Origin: Alphaproteobacteria bacterium | GTDB lineage: Bacteria > Pseudomonadota > Alphaproteobacteria > Thalassobaculales > Thalassobaculaceae | Direction: 5' to 3' | Length of the DNA stretch: 64,000 nucleotides | Assembly (NCBI GenBank): GCA_013203465.1 | Contig: JABMNR010000149.1 | Coordinates: 24,945 to 88,944, forward strand | In this document: one piece after another, positions 1-8,217 of the stretch | Layout of the letters: each line of letters opens with the position of its first letter | Position numbering within the stretch: the stretch's first letter is position 1 | Translations under genes and position numbers: made by a program | The notes under the pieces: generated by a model | The model's database searches: none | Told to the model about the DNA's origin: nothing | The model's input: only the letters and a program-made list of their open reading frames with translations

Positions 1-654
1 CTGGACCGTGCCTTGGCAGCGGTGACCGCGGCTCGCCCGGTGGCGGTGCTATCGGGGCCAAGTTTCGCCGCCGAGGTGGCGCGCGGCGAGCCGACCGCCG
101 TCACGGTTGCCGCGATCGACCCCAACGTCGCCGCCCGTGTGGTCGACGTTTTAGCGGGACCGACTTTCCGGCTCTACACCACGACCGATGTGATCGGGGT
201 GGAGATCGCCGGGGCGCTGAAGAACGTTTTGGCGATCGCTTGCGGCATTGCCGCCGGTCTTGGCTTCGGCGCCAACGCGCGCGCGGCGCTGATCACGCGC
301 GGCTTGGCGGAGCTCGGTCGGCTGGTGCTCGCCGAAGGGGGTCGGCGGGAGACGGTGATGGGACTGGCCGGGTTGGGCGATGTGGTGCTGACCTGCACCA
401 GCGACCAGTCGCGCAATTTCGCCTTCGGGCGGCGGCTTGGCGAGGGCGCGTCGATCGAAGCGGCGCGGACGGCCAGCCGTGGTGTGATCGAAGGGGCGAC
501 CTCGGCCGCTCCGATGGTCGCGCGCGCCGATCGCCTGGGCGTCGAGCTGCCGATCGCCGCCGCCGTCGACCGGGTGTTGAGCCATGGTGCCGACCTTGGT
601 CATGAGGTGGCGGCGCTGCTGGCGCGGCCGCCGCGGGGCGACGAGGCCACCTGA
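1..654 (+). CDS. gpsA: NAD(P)H-dependent glycerol-3-phosphate dehydrogenase, C-terminal part
   Basis: Reduces dihydroxyacetone phosphate to sn-glycerol-3-phosphate for phospholipid synthesis in the cytosol. The reading frame is open from the first base, so the start and the Rossmann nucleotide-binding domain lie upstream of the window; 217 codons are visible. The GpsA signature GPSFAAEVARGEPT is near the left edge. It is followed by EIAGALKNVLAIACG, which carries the catalytic Lys, and by the helical substrate-binding domain with GLAGLGDVVLTCTS. It is complete at its 3' end and followed after 68 bp by an EVE-domain gene on the same strand. The truncation is a window-edge effect, not a mutation. 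Confidence 0.95.
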   Translation: MDRALAAVTAARPVAVLSGPSFAAEVARGEPTAVTVAAIDPNVAARVVDVLAGPTFRLYTTTDVIGVEIAGALKNVLAIACGIAAGLGFGANARAALITRGLAELGRLVLAEGGRRETVMGLAGLGDVVLTCTSDQSRNFAFGRRLGEGASIEAARTASRGVIEGATSAAPMVARADRLGVELPIAAAVDRVLSHGADLGHEVAALLARPPRGDEAT

Positions 655-722
655 CCGGCTTTCGCTGCCGCGCGGCTTCGGCTAGCGTGCCGACCGGCAA
701 CATCACCACGAACGAGACGGGC

Positions 723-1142
723 ATGGCGTATTGGCTGTTCAAAACCGAGCCGGGCACCTGGTCCTGGGACCATCAAGTCGCCAAGGGCGATGTGGGCGAA
801 GGCTGGGATGGCGTCCGCAATTACCAGGCCTCGAACAACATGAAGGCCATGAAAATCGGCGATCGCGGCTTCTTCTATCATTCGGTCAACGAGAAGCAGA
901 TCGTTGGCATCGTCGAGGTGATCGAGGAATACCACCCGGATCCGACCGACAAGAGCGGCCGCTTCGGCATGGTCACGGTCAAGGCGCTAAAACCGGTCAA
1001 AAAGCCGGTCACGCTGGCCGACATCAAGGCCGACCCTCAGCTGGAAAGTTTCGCGCTGGTGCGGCAGTCCCGGCTGTCGGTGGTGCCGGTGACCGACGCG
1101 CAATGGGCGTTGATTTGCGGTATGGCGGAGACCGGCGTTTAG
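723..1142 (+). CDS. EVE domain protein (thymocyte nuclear protein 1-like)
   Basis: A 139-residue protein that is almost entirely one EVE domain, a PUA-like fold thought to read modified bases in nucleic acids. Typical features are the N-terminal WLFKTEP, then WDGVRNYQASN and MKIGDRGFFYHS. The ATG at 723 is chosen because the domain starts there; an in-frame upstream start at 687 would add residues outside the domain. It is co-directional with gpsA. Its 3' end overlaps the convergent cobalamin-type binding protein gene by 4 bp. The exact ligand is unknown. Confidence 0.88.
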   Translation: MAYWLFKTEPGTWSWDHQVAKGDVGEGWDGVRNYQASNNMKAMKIGDRGFFYHSVNEKQIVGIVEVIEEYHPDPTDKSGRFGMVTVKALKPVKKPVTLADIKADPQLESFALVRQSRLSVVPVTDAQWALICGMAETGV

Positions 1143-2077
1143 CCGATTCGGCGCCAGCTCGACCCCTCGTGGCCGAAGTTGAACGCCCCGGGGTGCAGGA
1201 TTTCCGACAGGATCTCGATCGAGGTGATCAGCCGGGGGCCTGGCCGGTTGAAATAGGCACTGCCATCGGCCGCCCACACCCGCCCCTCGCGCACGGTTCG
1301 CATACGGGCGATGGTCTTGCGCGCCAGGAACGCGGTTGCTTCCGCCTCGGTGCGGGCGAGATCGAAGCCGCAGGGCATCAACACCATCATCTCGGGGTCG
1401 GCGGCGGCGATGTCCTTCAGTGCGATGAGTTCGGAATGCTGGCCGCTGGTCGCCAGAACCGGGGTACCACCGGCGGCGGTGATCAGGTCCGGCACCCAAT
1501 TGCCGGCGATCATCGGCGGGTCAAGCCACTCGATGGCGACGACGGTCGGCCGGGTCGCCAGAGCCGGCGCCCGATGACCGATAATCGACACCCGTTCGCG
1601 GGCGTGCTCGGCCAGCTCCCGCCCGGCCCAACGATGATCCAGCGCCTCGCCGATCACTCCGAAGCTGGCCCAAACCTCCTTCAGCGTGCTCGGCGCCAGC
1701 GAGACAATCCGTGGCGCCGCGCCGGTCCACTTGGCCAGAGCGGCGGCCAGGTCGTCCTCGGTCACCGCACAGGCGGCGCATTGATGCTGGGTCAGGATGA
1801 CGTCGGGCCGCAGGGCGCGCAGACGCTCGGCGTCGACCTCGAACACCGACAGCGCCTTGGTGATCAACTTGGTGACGTTGCGGTGCAGGCCGCGCGACGG
1901 TTTCGCCGGGTCGATGCGTGGCCGGGTGACGACGGGGACCGCGCTCAGCCCCGGCGGGTAGTCGCATTCGTGGCTGCGCCCGACCAGTTGGCTGCCCAGG
2001 CCGATGGCGGCAACCACCTCGGTGGCGCTGGGCAGCAGTGAGACGATGCGGAGGGCTTTGGGGACGGTGTCGCTCAT
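1139..2077 (-). CDS. Cobalamin-type ABC transporter substrate-binding protein (BtuF-like)
   Basis: A 312-residue helical-backbone-type periplasmic-binding-protein fold of the BtuF/FepB class. The N-terminus RIVSLLPSATEVVAAIGLG is the usual first strand-helix of this family. RSHECDYP and the Cys-rich HQCAACAV lie further in. No signal peptide is visible before the domain, a feature of a subgroup annotated as cobalamin-binding proteins, so the cellular location is uncertain. It is the last gene of a minus-strand run and sits 4 bp after the LpxB-N-like gene. No permease or ATPase is adjacent, so the ligand is inferred from family only. Confidence 0.8.
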   Translation of the reverse strand: MSDTVPKALRIVSLLPSATEVVAAIGLGSQLVGRSHECDYPPGLSAVPVVTRPRIDPAKPSRGLHRNVTKLITKALSVFEVDAERLRALRPDVILTQHQCAACAVTEDDLAAALAKWTGAAPRIVSLAPSTLKEVWASFGVIGEALDHRWAGRELAEHARERVSIIGHRAPALATRPTVVAIEWLDPPMIAGNWVPDLITAAGGTPVLATSGQHSELIALKDIAAADPEMMVLMPCGFDLARTEAEATAFLARKTIARMRTVREGRVWAADGSAYFNRPGPRLITSIEILSEILHPGAFNFGHEGSSWRRIG

Positions 2078-2081
2078 GCCA

Positions 2082-2399
2082 TCAGGACGCTTGCGCGTCT
2101 TCGGTCGCCGCTTCGTCGCGCCGCTCTCGGTGGATCAGCCACAGGTTCCGGGCGTAGATGAACAGCCCCGTTCCCTGGCCCAGGATGAACACCGGATCGC
2201 CGCGCCACAGCGCATAGACGAACAAGGTCGCACCGCCGAGGATGGAGAAATACCAGAACGCGATGGGGATCACGCTGCGGCGGCTGATCTCGCTTTTCAG
2301 CCACTGGATGATGAAGCGCATGGCAAACAGCGCCTGGCCGGCGAAGCCGACGCCCAGCATGATCTTCTCTTCGGTCGACAGGTCAAGAAACTGGTCCAC
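2082..2399 (-). CDS. Lipid-A-disaccharide synthase N-terminal-domain (LAB_N) membrane protein
   Basis: A small 105-residue integral membrane protein with about three hydrophobic helices. It matches the LAB_N domain found at the N-terminus of some LpxB proteins and also as a free-standing protein: FAGQALFAMRFIIQW, then SVIPIAFWYFSI, then GQGTGLFIYARNL. It has no glycosyltransferase domain of its own. It lies 9 bp downstream of a dolichol-phosphate-mannose-synthase-like glycosyltransferase. This pairing is common for proteins that modify lipid-linked sugars or lipid A at the inner membrane. The precise role is unproven. Confidence 0.85.
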   Translation of the reverse strand: MDQFLDLSTEEKIMLGVGFAGQALFAMRFIIQWLKSEISRRSVIPIAFWYFSILGGATLFVYALWRGDPVFILGQGTGLFIYARNLWLIHRERRDEAATEDAQAS

Positions 2400-2408
2400 G
2401 CCTTCGCC

Positions 2409-3179
2409 TCACTCGATCTCGCGTGCGTCCTGGCCGTTTGGCCGGCGCCGCATCAGCCACATCACGCCCAACAGGTCCGGAATGCCCACCAGCAGCCGGT
2501 CCAGGATACGGTATTTCGACGTACCGGTCGGTCGCGGCCGATGATTGACCGGCACGACCTCGACCATCGCTCCCTCGCGCAACGCCAGCGCCGGCAGGAA
2601 ACGGTGCATATGATCGAAATACGGCATCCGGAGGAACAACGCACGCTCGAATAGTTTGAGCGAGCAGCCGGTGTCCGGATTGTCGTCGCCCAAGGTGGCC
2701 CGCCGCAGCCAGTTGGCGACCCGCGAGGCACGGTGTTTGGCCCAACTGTCGCACCGGTTGACCCGGTGCCCGGTGATCATCACGGGCGCCTTGCCAAGCC
2801 GGTCAGCCGCGTGCCAGGCATCCAGCAGGGTCGGGATGTCGGCCGGGTCGTTCTGCCGGTCGCCGTCCAGCGTGGCGATCAGCAGCCCGCGCGCCGCCGT
2901 GATGCCGGTGCGCAGCGCGGCACTCTGCCCCGAGCGCGCGGCATGTTCGACAACCCGCAGCATCGGGTTAGCCGCCCGCGCCTCGGCAAGCGCCGTGGCG
3001 GTGCCATCGGTCGAGCCGTCGTTCACGTAGATGATTTCGTAGGCGCACGCCCCGTCCAGCGCCGCCCGGATTTCCGCGGCCAGCGGGGCGACGTTCTGTT
3101 CCTCGTTCAGGACCGGGACGACGACCGACAGCAGCGGGCGGTTCGGGGTCTCGGCCGGTGCGGTGTCGGTCTCCGGCAC
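2409..3179 (-). CDS. Family 2 glycosyltransferase (polyprenyl-phosphate sugar transferase-like)
   Basis: A 256-residue GT-A fold enzyme of the DPM1/ArnC group, which transfers a sugar from a nucleotide donor to a polyprenyl phosphate. Motifs in order are SVVVPVLNEE at the N-terminus, NDGSTDGT, and TLDGDRQNDP, the metal-binding DxD region. There are no C-terminal membrane helices, unlike ArnC, so it probably docks on the membrane peripherally. The downstream LAB_N-domain gene is 9 bp away and the methyltransferase is upstream by 59 bp. Together they suggest an envelope glycolipid modification operon. Donor and acceptor cannot be read from sequence. Confidence 0.88.
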   Translation of the reverse strand: MPETDTAPAETPNRPLLSVVVPVLNEEQNVAPLAAEIRAALDGACAYEIIYVNDGSTDGTATALAEARAANPMLRVVEHAARSGQSAALRTGITAARGLLIATLDGDRQNDPADIPTLLDAWHAADRLGKAPVMITGHRVNRCDSWAKHRASRVANWLRRATLGDDNPDTGCSLKLFERALFLRMPYFDHMHRFLPALALREGAMVEVVPVNHRPRPTGTSKYRILDRLLVGIPDLLGVMWLMRRRPNGQDAREIE

Positions 3180-3238
3180 GGGCTCGATCGATCATTGGGG
3201 ACGTGATGGCGCCCTGATAACCCCCGGAGTCGCGGACT

Positions 3239-4024
3239 TCAAGGATGATCGGGCGGCGGGCCGGCGATTAGCGCGAACACCCGGTGCGGCACCGCCAGTG
3301 GATCGTCGGGAAAGTTCTCGGCCAGGACGGCCGCGTGCTCGGCGTCGAACGCCGCCACCCGATCGGGCGGCAGGGTGCCGCCGACCCCGGCGCTGGCCCG
3401 GATGCGGCCGCGCCAGGCGGCGTGGCTGTAGGGCTGATCCAGATCGTAGGTGAAGGTTTCGATGTCGCGGAACCCGGCGGTCCGCGCCCCGGTCGCCCAG
3501 GCCGCATGGAAACCATCGCCGCCGCCCATCGGCCAGGCCGGGTTGTGGCGCTCGATCAGCGCCTCGGTCGCCGCCACCACGTTGCCCGGCAGCGGCAGCC
3601 AGTCGAAATGGCAGATCACCAGCCGGCCGCCCGGTGTCAGCACCCGCGCCACCTCGGCGAAGGCCTTGGGACCGTCGAACCAGTGCCAGCATTGCCCGGC
3701 CACCAGCAGATCGATCGACCCGTTCGGTACACCCGTGGCCTCGGCCGAGCCTTCGGCCCAGCCGATCGCAAGCCCCTCGTCGCGTGCCAGGGCGGCGGCC
3801 TTGGTCAGCATGTCGGCCGAGATGTCGACGCCAGTGACCCGCGCGCCGCGCCGGGCCAGCGCCCGGGCGACGGTTCCGGTTCCGGTGCCGAGGTCGAGCA
3901 CACGGGTTCCGTCGAACGCGATGCCGCGATTGGCCAGACGATCCCACAGGCTTTCGGGAAACCCGGCGCGGTGGGCGGCGTAGTCGTCGGCGGTGCGGCC
4001 GAAATCGGCGGTGAAATGGGTCAT
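3239..4024 (-). CDS. Class I SAM-dependent methyltransferase
   Basis: A 261-residue methyltransferase of the Methyltransf_11 type. Motif I is VLDLGTGTGTVARALA, followed by VTGVDISADML and the motif IV-V region of the Rossmann core. The ATG at 4024 is chosen because it directly precedes the domain; upstream in-frame residues are low-complexity and in the intergenic region. It is the first gene of the minus-strand run leading into the glycosyltransferase. The substrate is unknown; the fold is shared by small-molecule, quinone and biotin-pathway methyltransferases. Confidence 0.85.
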   Translation of the reverse strand: MTHFTADFGRTADDYAAHRAGFPESLWDRLANRGIAFDGTRVLDLGTGTGTVARALARRGARVTGVDISADMLTKAAALARDEGLAIGWAEGSAEATGVPNGSIDLLVAGQCWHWFDGPKAFAEVARVLTPGGRLVICHFDWLPLPGNVVAATEALIERHNPAWPMGGGDGFHAAWATGARTAGFRDIETFTYDLDQPYSHAAWRGRIRASAGVGGTLPPDRVAAFDAEHAAVLAENFPDDPLAVPHRVFALIAGPPPDHP

Positions 4025-4111
4025 GCCCTCAGGATGCCGGCCAAGCGGCGAAAGGGAAGGTGGATTCGAGCAATCCACATGATTGGCCGCATCCAACGAT
4101 AGGCTGAAGGC

Positions 4112-4768
4112 TTACCTTTTCGCATGCCGCCGGAGCGCCGCGACCACGCCGGCCGGCTCCTGGCGCACCCGATAGTCGGGGTCGGCGAACACGTCGAGCA
4201 GGGTGCCGTCGGGCGCCACCACGAAATTCCCCGGGGTCGGCAACTCCCAACTGTCGTCGCCGTTCGAACGCTCCAAGTCGAGACCGATGCGGCCGTAGAA
4301 ATCCCGCACGTGATCCGGCAGTTGCCAAACCAGACCGTACTGCCGCGCCACCGCGTTGCCCGGATCGGACAGCACTGGGAACGCCAGCGCGTGCTTTTCC
4401 ACCATGGTCAGCGCCTCGCCCGGTTTTTCCGGCGTGATCGCCACCATGTCGCCGCCCAGGGCGCGGATGTCGTCCAGCACACCCATCAGCGCCCGCACCT
4501 CGACGTTGCAATACGAGCACCAGGCGCCGCGATAGAATTTCACCACCAGCGGGCCCTTGGCGCGCAGCTCGGCCGAGCTGACGGTCGTGCCGGTAGCATC
4601 CGTCAGGGTGAAGTCGGGCGCGCGGTCGCCGACCTTGAGCACCCGGCTCTGGATGCCGGTTGCCTTCAGCGCTTGGATCGAGCCGTCGATGGTCCGCCAG
4701 TCCTCGGCGCCGAGCGTCTTGCGGCGGGCGGTGGTGTTGGCGTCCAGCTGGTCGGCGAGCGAGGTCAT
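4112..4768 (-). CDS. AhpC/TSA-family peroxiredoxin-like protein
   Basis: A 218-residue thioredoxin-fold protein of the peroxiredoxin-like (redoxin) family. After about 45 N-terminal residues comes VGDRAPDFTLTDATG, then the active-site segment FYRGAWCSYCN. This is a CxxC arrangement rather than the single peroxidatic Cys of classical AhpC. It probably reduces peroxides or acts as a thiol oxidoreductase in the cytosol, as no signal peptide is present. It is a single gene on the minus strand, divergent from the molybdoenzyme gene 147 bp away. The substrate is inferred from family only. Confidence 0.82.
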   Translation of the reverse strand: MTSLADQLDANTTARRKTLGAEDWRTIDGSIQALKATGIQSRVLKVGDRAPDFTLTDATGTTVSSAELRAKGPLVVKFYRGAWCSYCNVEVRALMGVLDDIRALGGDMVAITPEKPGEALTMVEKHALAFPVLSDPGNAVARQYGLVWQLPDHVRDFYGRIGLDLERSNGDDSWELPTPGNFVVAPDGTLLDVFADPDYRVRQEPAGVVAALRRHAKR

Positions 4769-4915
4769 GTGAGTATCCTGCGGTCAGGGTGATGCCCAAT
4801 CTCGGCATGGTGGCGCGCGGCGGTCCAGCGCCGATCCGTCACGATGTCGTTTCCACATCTTGCCGTAGCCTTCCCGTCGTCCCCATATCGATGGCGGAAC
4901 CAGGGAGAACCGCTG

Positions 4916-5602
4916 ATGAACGATGACGCGATGGTCGCCGCGAAACGCGCCAAGCTGGTGCGCGAGAAGGAGCGCTGGGCGCGTGAGGGCCGGCGGTTCG
5001 GCGGCGCGGTCCCGGTGGCGGCTCCGGTGGCGGCTCCGGCCGGGACTGGACGACGCTTGCCGCTAGGACAGCATGAGGTCAAGGATTGGCCGGTGCTTGA
5101 TCTCGGCACCCATCCGAACCTACCGGCCAAGGATTGGACGCTGTCGATCGAAGGCTTGGTCGATTGTCCGACGATGTTTTCGTTCGACGATCTCGCGCTG
5201 ATTCCGCAGACCGAGCGCGTCTCCGACATCCACTGTGTCACGTCCTGGTCGCGCTACGACAACCGTTGGCGCGGGGTGGCGGCCCGCGATCTGATCGCCG
5301 AGGTGCGGCCGCGCGACGAGGCCCGGTTCGTGCTGATCAAATCCTATGACGGCTATACGGTGAACCTTCCGGTCGACTACCTGTACGAGCCGGACAGCCT
5401 GCTGGCGACCCATTGGAGCGACCGGCCGCTGACCCGCGAGCATGGCGGGCCGGTGCGGCTGGTGGTGCCGGCGCTGTACTTCTGGAAGAGTGCGAAATGG
5501 ATCCGCTCGATTCGTTTCATCGAACACGATATCAAGGGGTTCTGGGAATCGCGCGGCTACCACATGCTGGGTGATCCGTGGAAGGAACAGCGCTATGCCT
5601 AA
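4916..5602 (+). CDS. Sulfite-oxidase-like molybdopterin oxidoreductase
   Basis: A 228-residue protein built around the oxidoreductase molybdopterin-binding domain. DIHCVTSWSRYDN holds the Cys expected to ligate molybdenum. LIKSYDGYTVNL and the C-terminal FWKSAKWIRSI are also typical of the short sulfite-oxidase-like group. The N-terminal 45 residues are charged and then Pro/Ala-rich (repeated PVAA units), with no Tat signal, so it is probably cytosolic. The ATG at 4916 has a GGAG ribosome-binding site just upstream. It overlaps the TPR gene by 8 bp, implying translational coupling. The physiological substrate is unknown. Confidence 0.87.
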   Translation: MNDDAMVAAKRAKLVREKERWAREGRRFGGAVPVAAPVAAPAGTGRRLPLGQHEVKDWPVLDLGTHPNLPAKDWTLSIEGLVDCPTMFSFDDLALIPQTERVSDIHCVTSWSRYDNRWRGVAARDLIAEVRPRDEARFVLIKSYDGYTVNLPVDYLYEPDSLLATHWSDRPLTREHGGPVRLVVPALYFWKSAKWIRSIRFIEHDIKGFWESRGYHMLGDPWKEQRYA

Positions 5603-6068
5603 GCTACGAGCCGTATGGGCCGCCGTTGTGTGTCTCGGGTTGATGACCGTTCCAGCGTATGCCATCGCGCCGGAGCCCGAAACCGCGCCGGTGAAGGCGG
5701 AGGACGCCGATTATACGGCGGCGTTGGCCAGGATCGCGATCGATGATTACGCCGCCGCCGTGCCGTTGCTGGAAGCGACCTTGAAGCGCAATCCGAACAA
5801 CGCCGACGCGTGGAGCGAGCTCGGTTTCGCCAACCGCAAGCTCGGCCGCTGGAATGAGGGGCAGCGCTATTACGAGAACGCGCTGCGGATCGATCCGAGC
5901 CATCTGGGCGCCATGGCCTATCTCGGTGAGCTCTATCTTGAGACCGACCGGCCGGCCCGGGCGCGGGCGCTGCTGCGCCAGATCGAGAGTTTGTGCAAAC
6001 GGGGCTGCGCGGCGCGCGACGCGCTTGCCGCCGCCATGGAGCAGCGCGGAGTGCCGATCAGCAACTGA
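5595..6068 (+). CDS. Exported TPR-repeat protein
   Basis: A 157-residue protein with an N-terminal signal peptide, a hydrophobic stretch ending in an AYA cleavage motif at about residue 23. Two to three tetratricopeptide repeats follow: LKRNPNNADAWSELGFANRK, then GQRYYENALRIDPSHLGAMA and a third helical pair. It is probably periplasmic and serves protein-protein contacts. It starts inside the end of the molybdoenzyme gene (8-bp overlap), so the two are likely made together. No partner can be named. Confidence 0.82.
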   Translation: MPKLRAVWAAVVCLGLMTVPAYAIAPEPETAPVKAEDADYTAALARIAIDDYAAAVPLLEATLKRNPNNADAWSELGFANRKLGRWNEGQRYYENALRIDPSHLGAMAYLGELYLETDRPARARALLRQIESLCKRGCAARDALAAAMEQRGVPISN

Positions 6069-6094
6069 TTGATATTGAAGTTAAAATTTTTTTG

Positions 6095-6126
6095 TTGACG
6101 GGATCCGGTTCGATCGACTTACTAAA
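6095..6126 (+). promoter_or_regulatory. Candidate sigma-70 promoter for the riboswitch transcript
   Basis: A TTGACG -35 element at 6095-6100 lies at the end of an A/T-rich stretch. A weak -10 (TTACTA/TACTAA) follows 18-19 bases later at about 6119-6125. This would start RNA at about 6131-6133, precisely where riboswitch stem P1 begins. The -35 is convincing and the -10 is poor. Confidence 0.45.
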
Positions 6127-6132
6127 AAGCAT

Positions 6133-6190
6133 GGCGCTGATTTGAGGCTCAGCTTGCGGGGGCGCCCTATAAATTCCTGCTAAAGCGAGT
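6133..6190 (+). promoter_or_regulatory. SAM-II riboswitch aptamer
   Basis: Binds S-adenosylmethionine in the nascent RNA. Stem P1 is GGCGC (6133-6137) with GCGCC (6162-6166). P1 is followed by the conserved TGATTT (6138-6143). After P1 come TATAAA (6168-6173) and GCTAAA (6179-6184), the conserved blocks that fold back to form the pseudoknot. Order, spacing and bases agree with the alphaproteobacterial SAM-II consensus as I remember it from the solved structure. It lies about 150 bases before an ssuA-type gene, with a strong terminator in between, so SAM excess would lower transporter expression. Not tested by a covariance model here. Confidence 0.85.
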
Positions 6191-6197
6191 GGGTCGG

Positions 6198-6229
6198 AGG
6201 CCCGCCGCTCTTTGAGCCGGGCTTTTTTT
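6198..6229 (+). terminator. Intrinsic terminator downstream of the SAM-II aptamer
   Basis: The outer stem AGGCCCG (6198-6204) pairs with CGGGCTT (6218-6224, one G-T wobble). The inner stem GCTC/GAGC (6207-6210 and 6214-6217) closes a TTT loop, and an uninterrupted run of seven T covers 6223-6229. It lies between the aptamer and the first gene of the transporter, so it is positioned as a transcription attenuator rather than the end of the upstream TPR gene. It could serve both purposes. Confidence 0.82.
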
Positions 6230-6335
6230 GCGCCCGGTTCATCGGGTCATGCACCCACCTCCTTCCGACGACCTGAACCGAGCCTCGTCACCACGCGAGG
6301 CGTCCGTGATCGGGCGTCCGTGAAGGAGTGTCGAG

Positions 6336-7337
6336 ATGACCATTTCCAAGCGTACCGTTCTGGGCGGACTCGCCCTTGCCGCCGCCGGTTTGGCGTTGGC
6401 GCCGTTCACCCGCGCCATCGGCGCCGAGCCGGTGCCCGAGCGCATCACCGTTGACTACGCCTACTACAATCCGGTCAGCCTGTTGTTGAAGAAGAAGGGT
6501 TGGATCGAGGAGGAGTTCGCCAAGGACGACACCAAGATCCGTTGGGTGCTGTCGCTCGGCTCCAACAAGGCGTTGGAGTTCCTCAACGGCTCCAGCGTCG
6601 ATTTCGGCTCGACCGCCGGGGCGTCCGCCGTCATCGGCCGGTCCCACGGCATCCCGATCAAGGCGATCTACGTCTACTCCAAGCCGGAATGGACCGCCTT
6701 GGTCACCCGACCGGAGTCCGGCATCACCAAGATCGAGGACCTGAAGGGCAAGCGGGTGGCCGTGACCCGGGGCACCGATCCGCACATCTTCCTGCTGCGG
6801 GCGCTCGATCAGGTCGGGTTGAGCGAGGACGACATCACGCCGGTGCTGTTGCAGCATCCCGACGGGTACCGGGCGCTGGAGCGTGGCCAAGTCGACGCGT
6901 GGGCCGGGCTCGACCCGCACATGGCCAAGGCTGAGCTGGAGTCTGGTGCCATCCTGTTCTTCCGCAATCCCGATCTGAACAGCTACGGCGTGCTGAACGT
7001 GCGGGAGGATTTCGCGGCCGAGCATCCCGGCGTTATCCGGCGGGTGCTGAAGGTCTACGAGAAGGCCCGGCGTTACGCGCTCAACCACCCGGATGAGCTG
7101 CGCGGCGTGTTGGTCGAGGCGGTGCATCTGTCGCCGGAGGTCGCGGCCAGACAACTGGGTGAGCGGACAGATTTGAGCAACCCGGTGCTGGGCCCGAACC
7201 ACCGTGACACCTTGCTGGCGGCCGGGTTGATCCTGCAGAAGATCGGCGTGATCGAGGCGGGCGTTTCGGTCGAGCAGGTGGTGAATGAGCTGATCGACAC
7301 CCGCTTGCTCGCCGAAGCCGCCACCTTCATCAATTGA
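6336..7337 (+). CDS. ssuA: Aliphatic-sulfonate-type ABC transporter substrate-binding protein (SsuA-like)
   Basis: A 333-residue periplasmic binding protein of the SsuA/NrtA/TauA (NMT1-like) superfamily. It has a Sec-type signal peptide, with the hydrophobic core at residues 8-25 and cleavage near AIGA. Two alpha/beta lobes follow, with GSNKALEFLNGSSVDFGSTAG and IEDLKGKRVAVTRGT. It delivers an organosulfur or similar small acid to the SsuC/SsuB complex. It is the first gene behind a SAM-II riboswitch, which strongly favours a sulfur source over nitrate or bicarbonate. It starts at an ATG preceded by AAGGAG. The exact ligand is not known. Confidence 0.87.
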   Translation: MTISKRTVLGGLALAAAGLALAPFTRAIGAEPVPERITVDYAYYNPVSLLLKKKGWIEEEFAKDDTKIRWVLSLGSNKALEFLNGSSVDFGSTAGASAVIGRSHGIPIKAIYVYSKPEWTALVTRPESGITKIEDLKGKRVAVTRGTDPHIFLLRALDQVGLSEDDITPVLLQHPDGYRALERGQVDAWAGLDPHMAKAELESGAILFFRNPDLNSYGVLNVREDFAAEHPGVIRRVLKVYEKARRYALNHPDELRGVLVEAVHLSPEVAARQLGERTDLSNPVLGPNHRDTLLAAGLILQKIGVIEAGVSVEQVVNELIDTRLLAEAATFIN

Positions 7338-7344
7338 GGGTGTG

Positions 7345-8217
7345 ATGACCGCGATCGAGCCGATCGACAACCGTCCGGCGGTCGACCTCCGGGAAGAGGT
7401 GGCGCGTGCCACCTCCTTCTCGGCGGTGCTGACTTGGCTGTGGTGGCGGGCCGCGCCGTGGGTAGTGCCGGCGGTGCTGGTGGTGGCCTGGGAAGCCCTT
7501 GGCCGGTTGGGGGTGTTCGCGCCCAATCTGGTGCCGCCGCCGGGGGCGGTGGTCGACGCCGTGGTCAAGCTGGCCGCCGATGGTGAACTGGTCGAGCATG
7601 TCGCCGTGACCCTGGGCCGTGTCGCGGCGGGCTTCGTCTGGGGCGTGGCGGCGGCGACCGTCTTGGGGGTGGCGACCGGGGTGTCGGCCACCGCCCGGCG
7701 GTTGCTCGATCCCACCTTGCAGGCGTTGAAGGCGGTGCCGTCGCTGGCCTGGGTGCCGCTGTTCATTCTGTGGTTCGGGATCTTCGAGGAATCGAAGATC
7801 ACCTTGATCGCGGTGGGCGTGTTCTTCCCGGTCTATCTCAATCTGATGATCGCGATCCGGGGGGCCGATCGCAAACTGGTGGAGGTCGCGCGGATTAACG
7901 GGCTGAGCCTGTGGGCGACCGTGCGTTACGTGCTGGTGCCCGGCACCTTGCCGGCCTATGTCGCGGGGTTGCGCGGCGGCTTGGCGCTGGGCTGGATGTT
8001 CGTGGTCGCGGCCGAGCTGATGGGCGCCAGCGAGGGGCTCGGCTTTCTGATGATCGACGGCCAGATGACCGGCCGTCCCGCCATGATCATCGCCGCCCTG
8101 TTGCTGTTCGCGGTGACCGGCAAGCTCACCGATCAGCTTTTGGTCACCGTCGCCGGCCGTTTCCTCGTCTGGCAGGACAGCCTGGCGACATCGGAACAGG
8201 AGAGTTCCCATGCTTAA
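7345..8217 (+). CDS. ssuC: ABC transporter permease (SsuC-like)
   Basis: A 290-residue inner-membrane permease of the BPD_transp_1 family. About six hydrophobic helices are visible. The cytoplasmic EAA-type loop, LVEVARINGLSLWATVRYV, contacts the ATPase. The N-terminus is longer and more acidic than in E. coli SsuC. The ATG at 7345 is preferred over the overlapping GTG at 7342, as GAGGG lies upstream. It starts 7 bp after ssuA and overlaps ssuB by 8 bp, so all three are one operon under the upstream riboswitch. Confidence 0.88.
   Translation: MTAIEPIDNRPAVDLREEVARATSFSAVLTWLWWRAAPWVVPAVLVVAWEALGRLGVFAPNLVPPPGAVVDAVVKLAADGELVEHVAVTLGRVAAGFVWGVAAATVLGVATGVSATARRLLDPTLQALKAVPSLAWVPLFILWFGIFEESKITLIAVGVFFPVYLNLMIAIRGADRKLVEVARINGLSLWATVRYVLVPGTLPAYVAGLRGGLALGWMFVVAAELMGASEGLGFLMIDGQMTGRPAMIIAALLLFAVTGKLTDQLLVTVAGRFLVWQDSLATSEQESSHA

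Noticed and set aside
731..2041. 436-codon plus-strand frame across the EVE gene and the BtuF-like gene
   Set aside because: It overlaps real genes on both strands in another frame and is low-complexity Gly/Arg/Asp; a by-product of GC-rich sequence.
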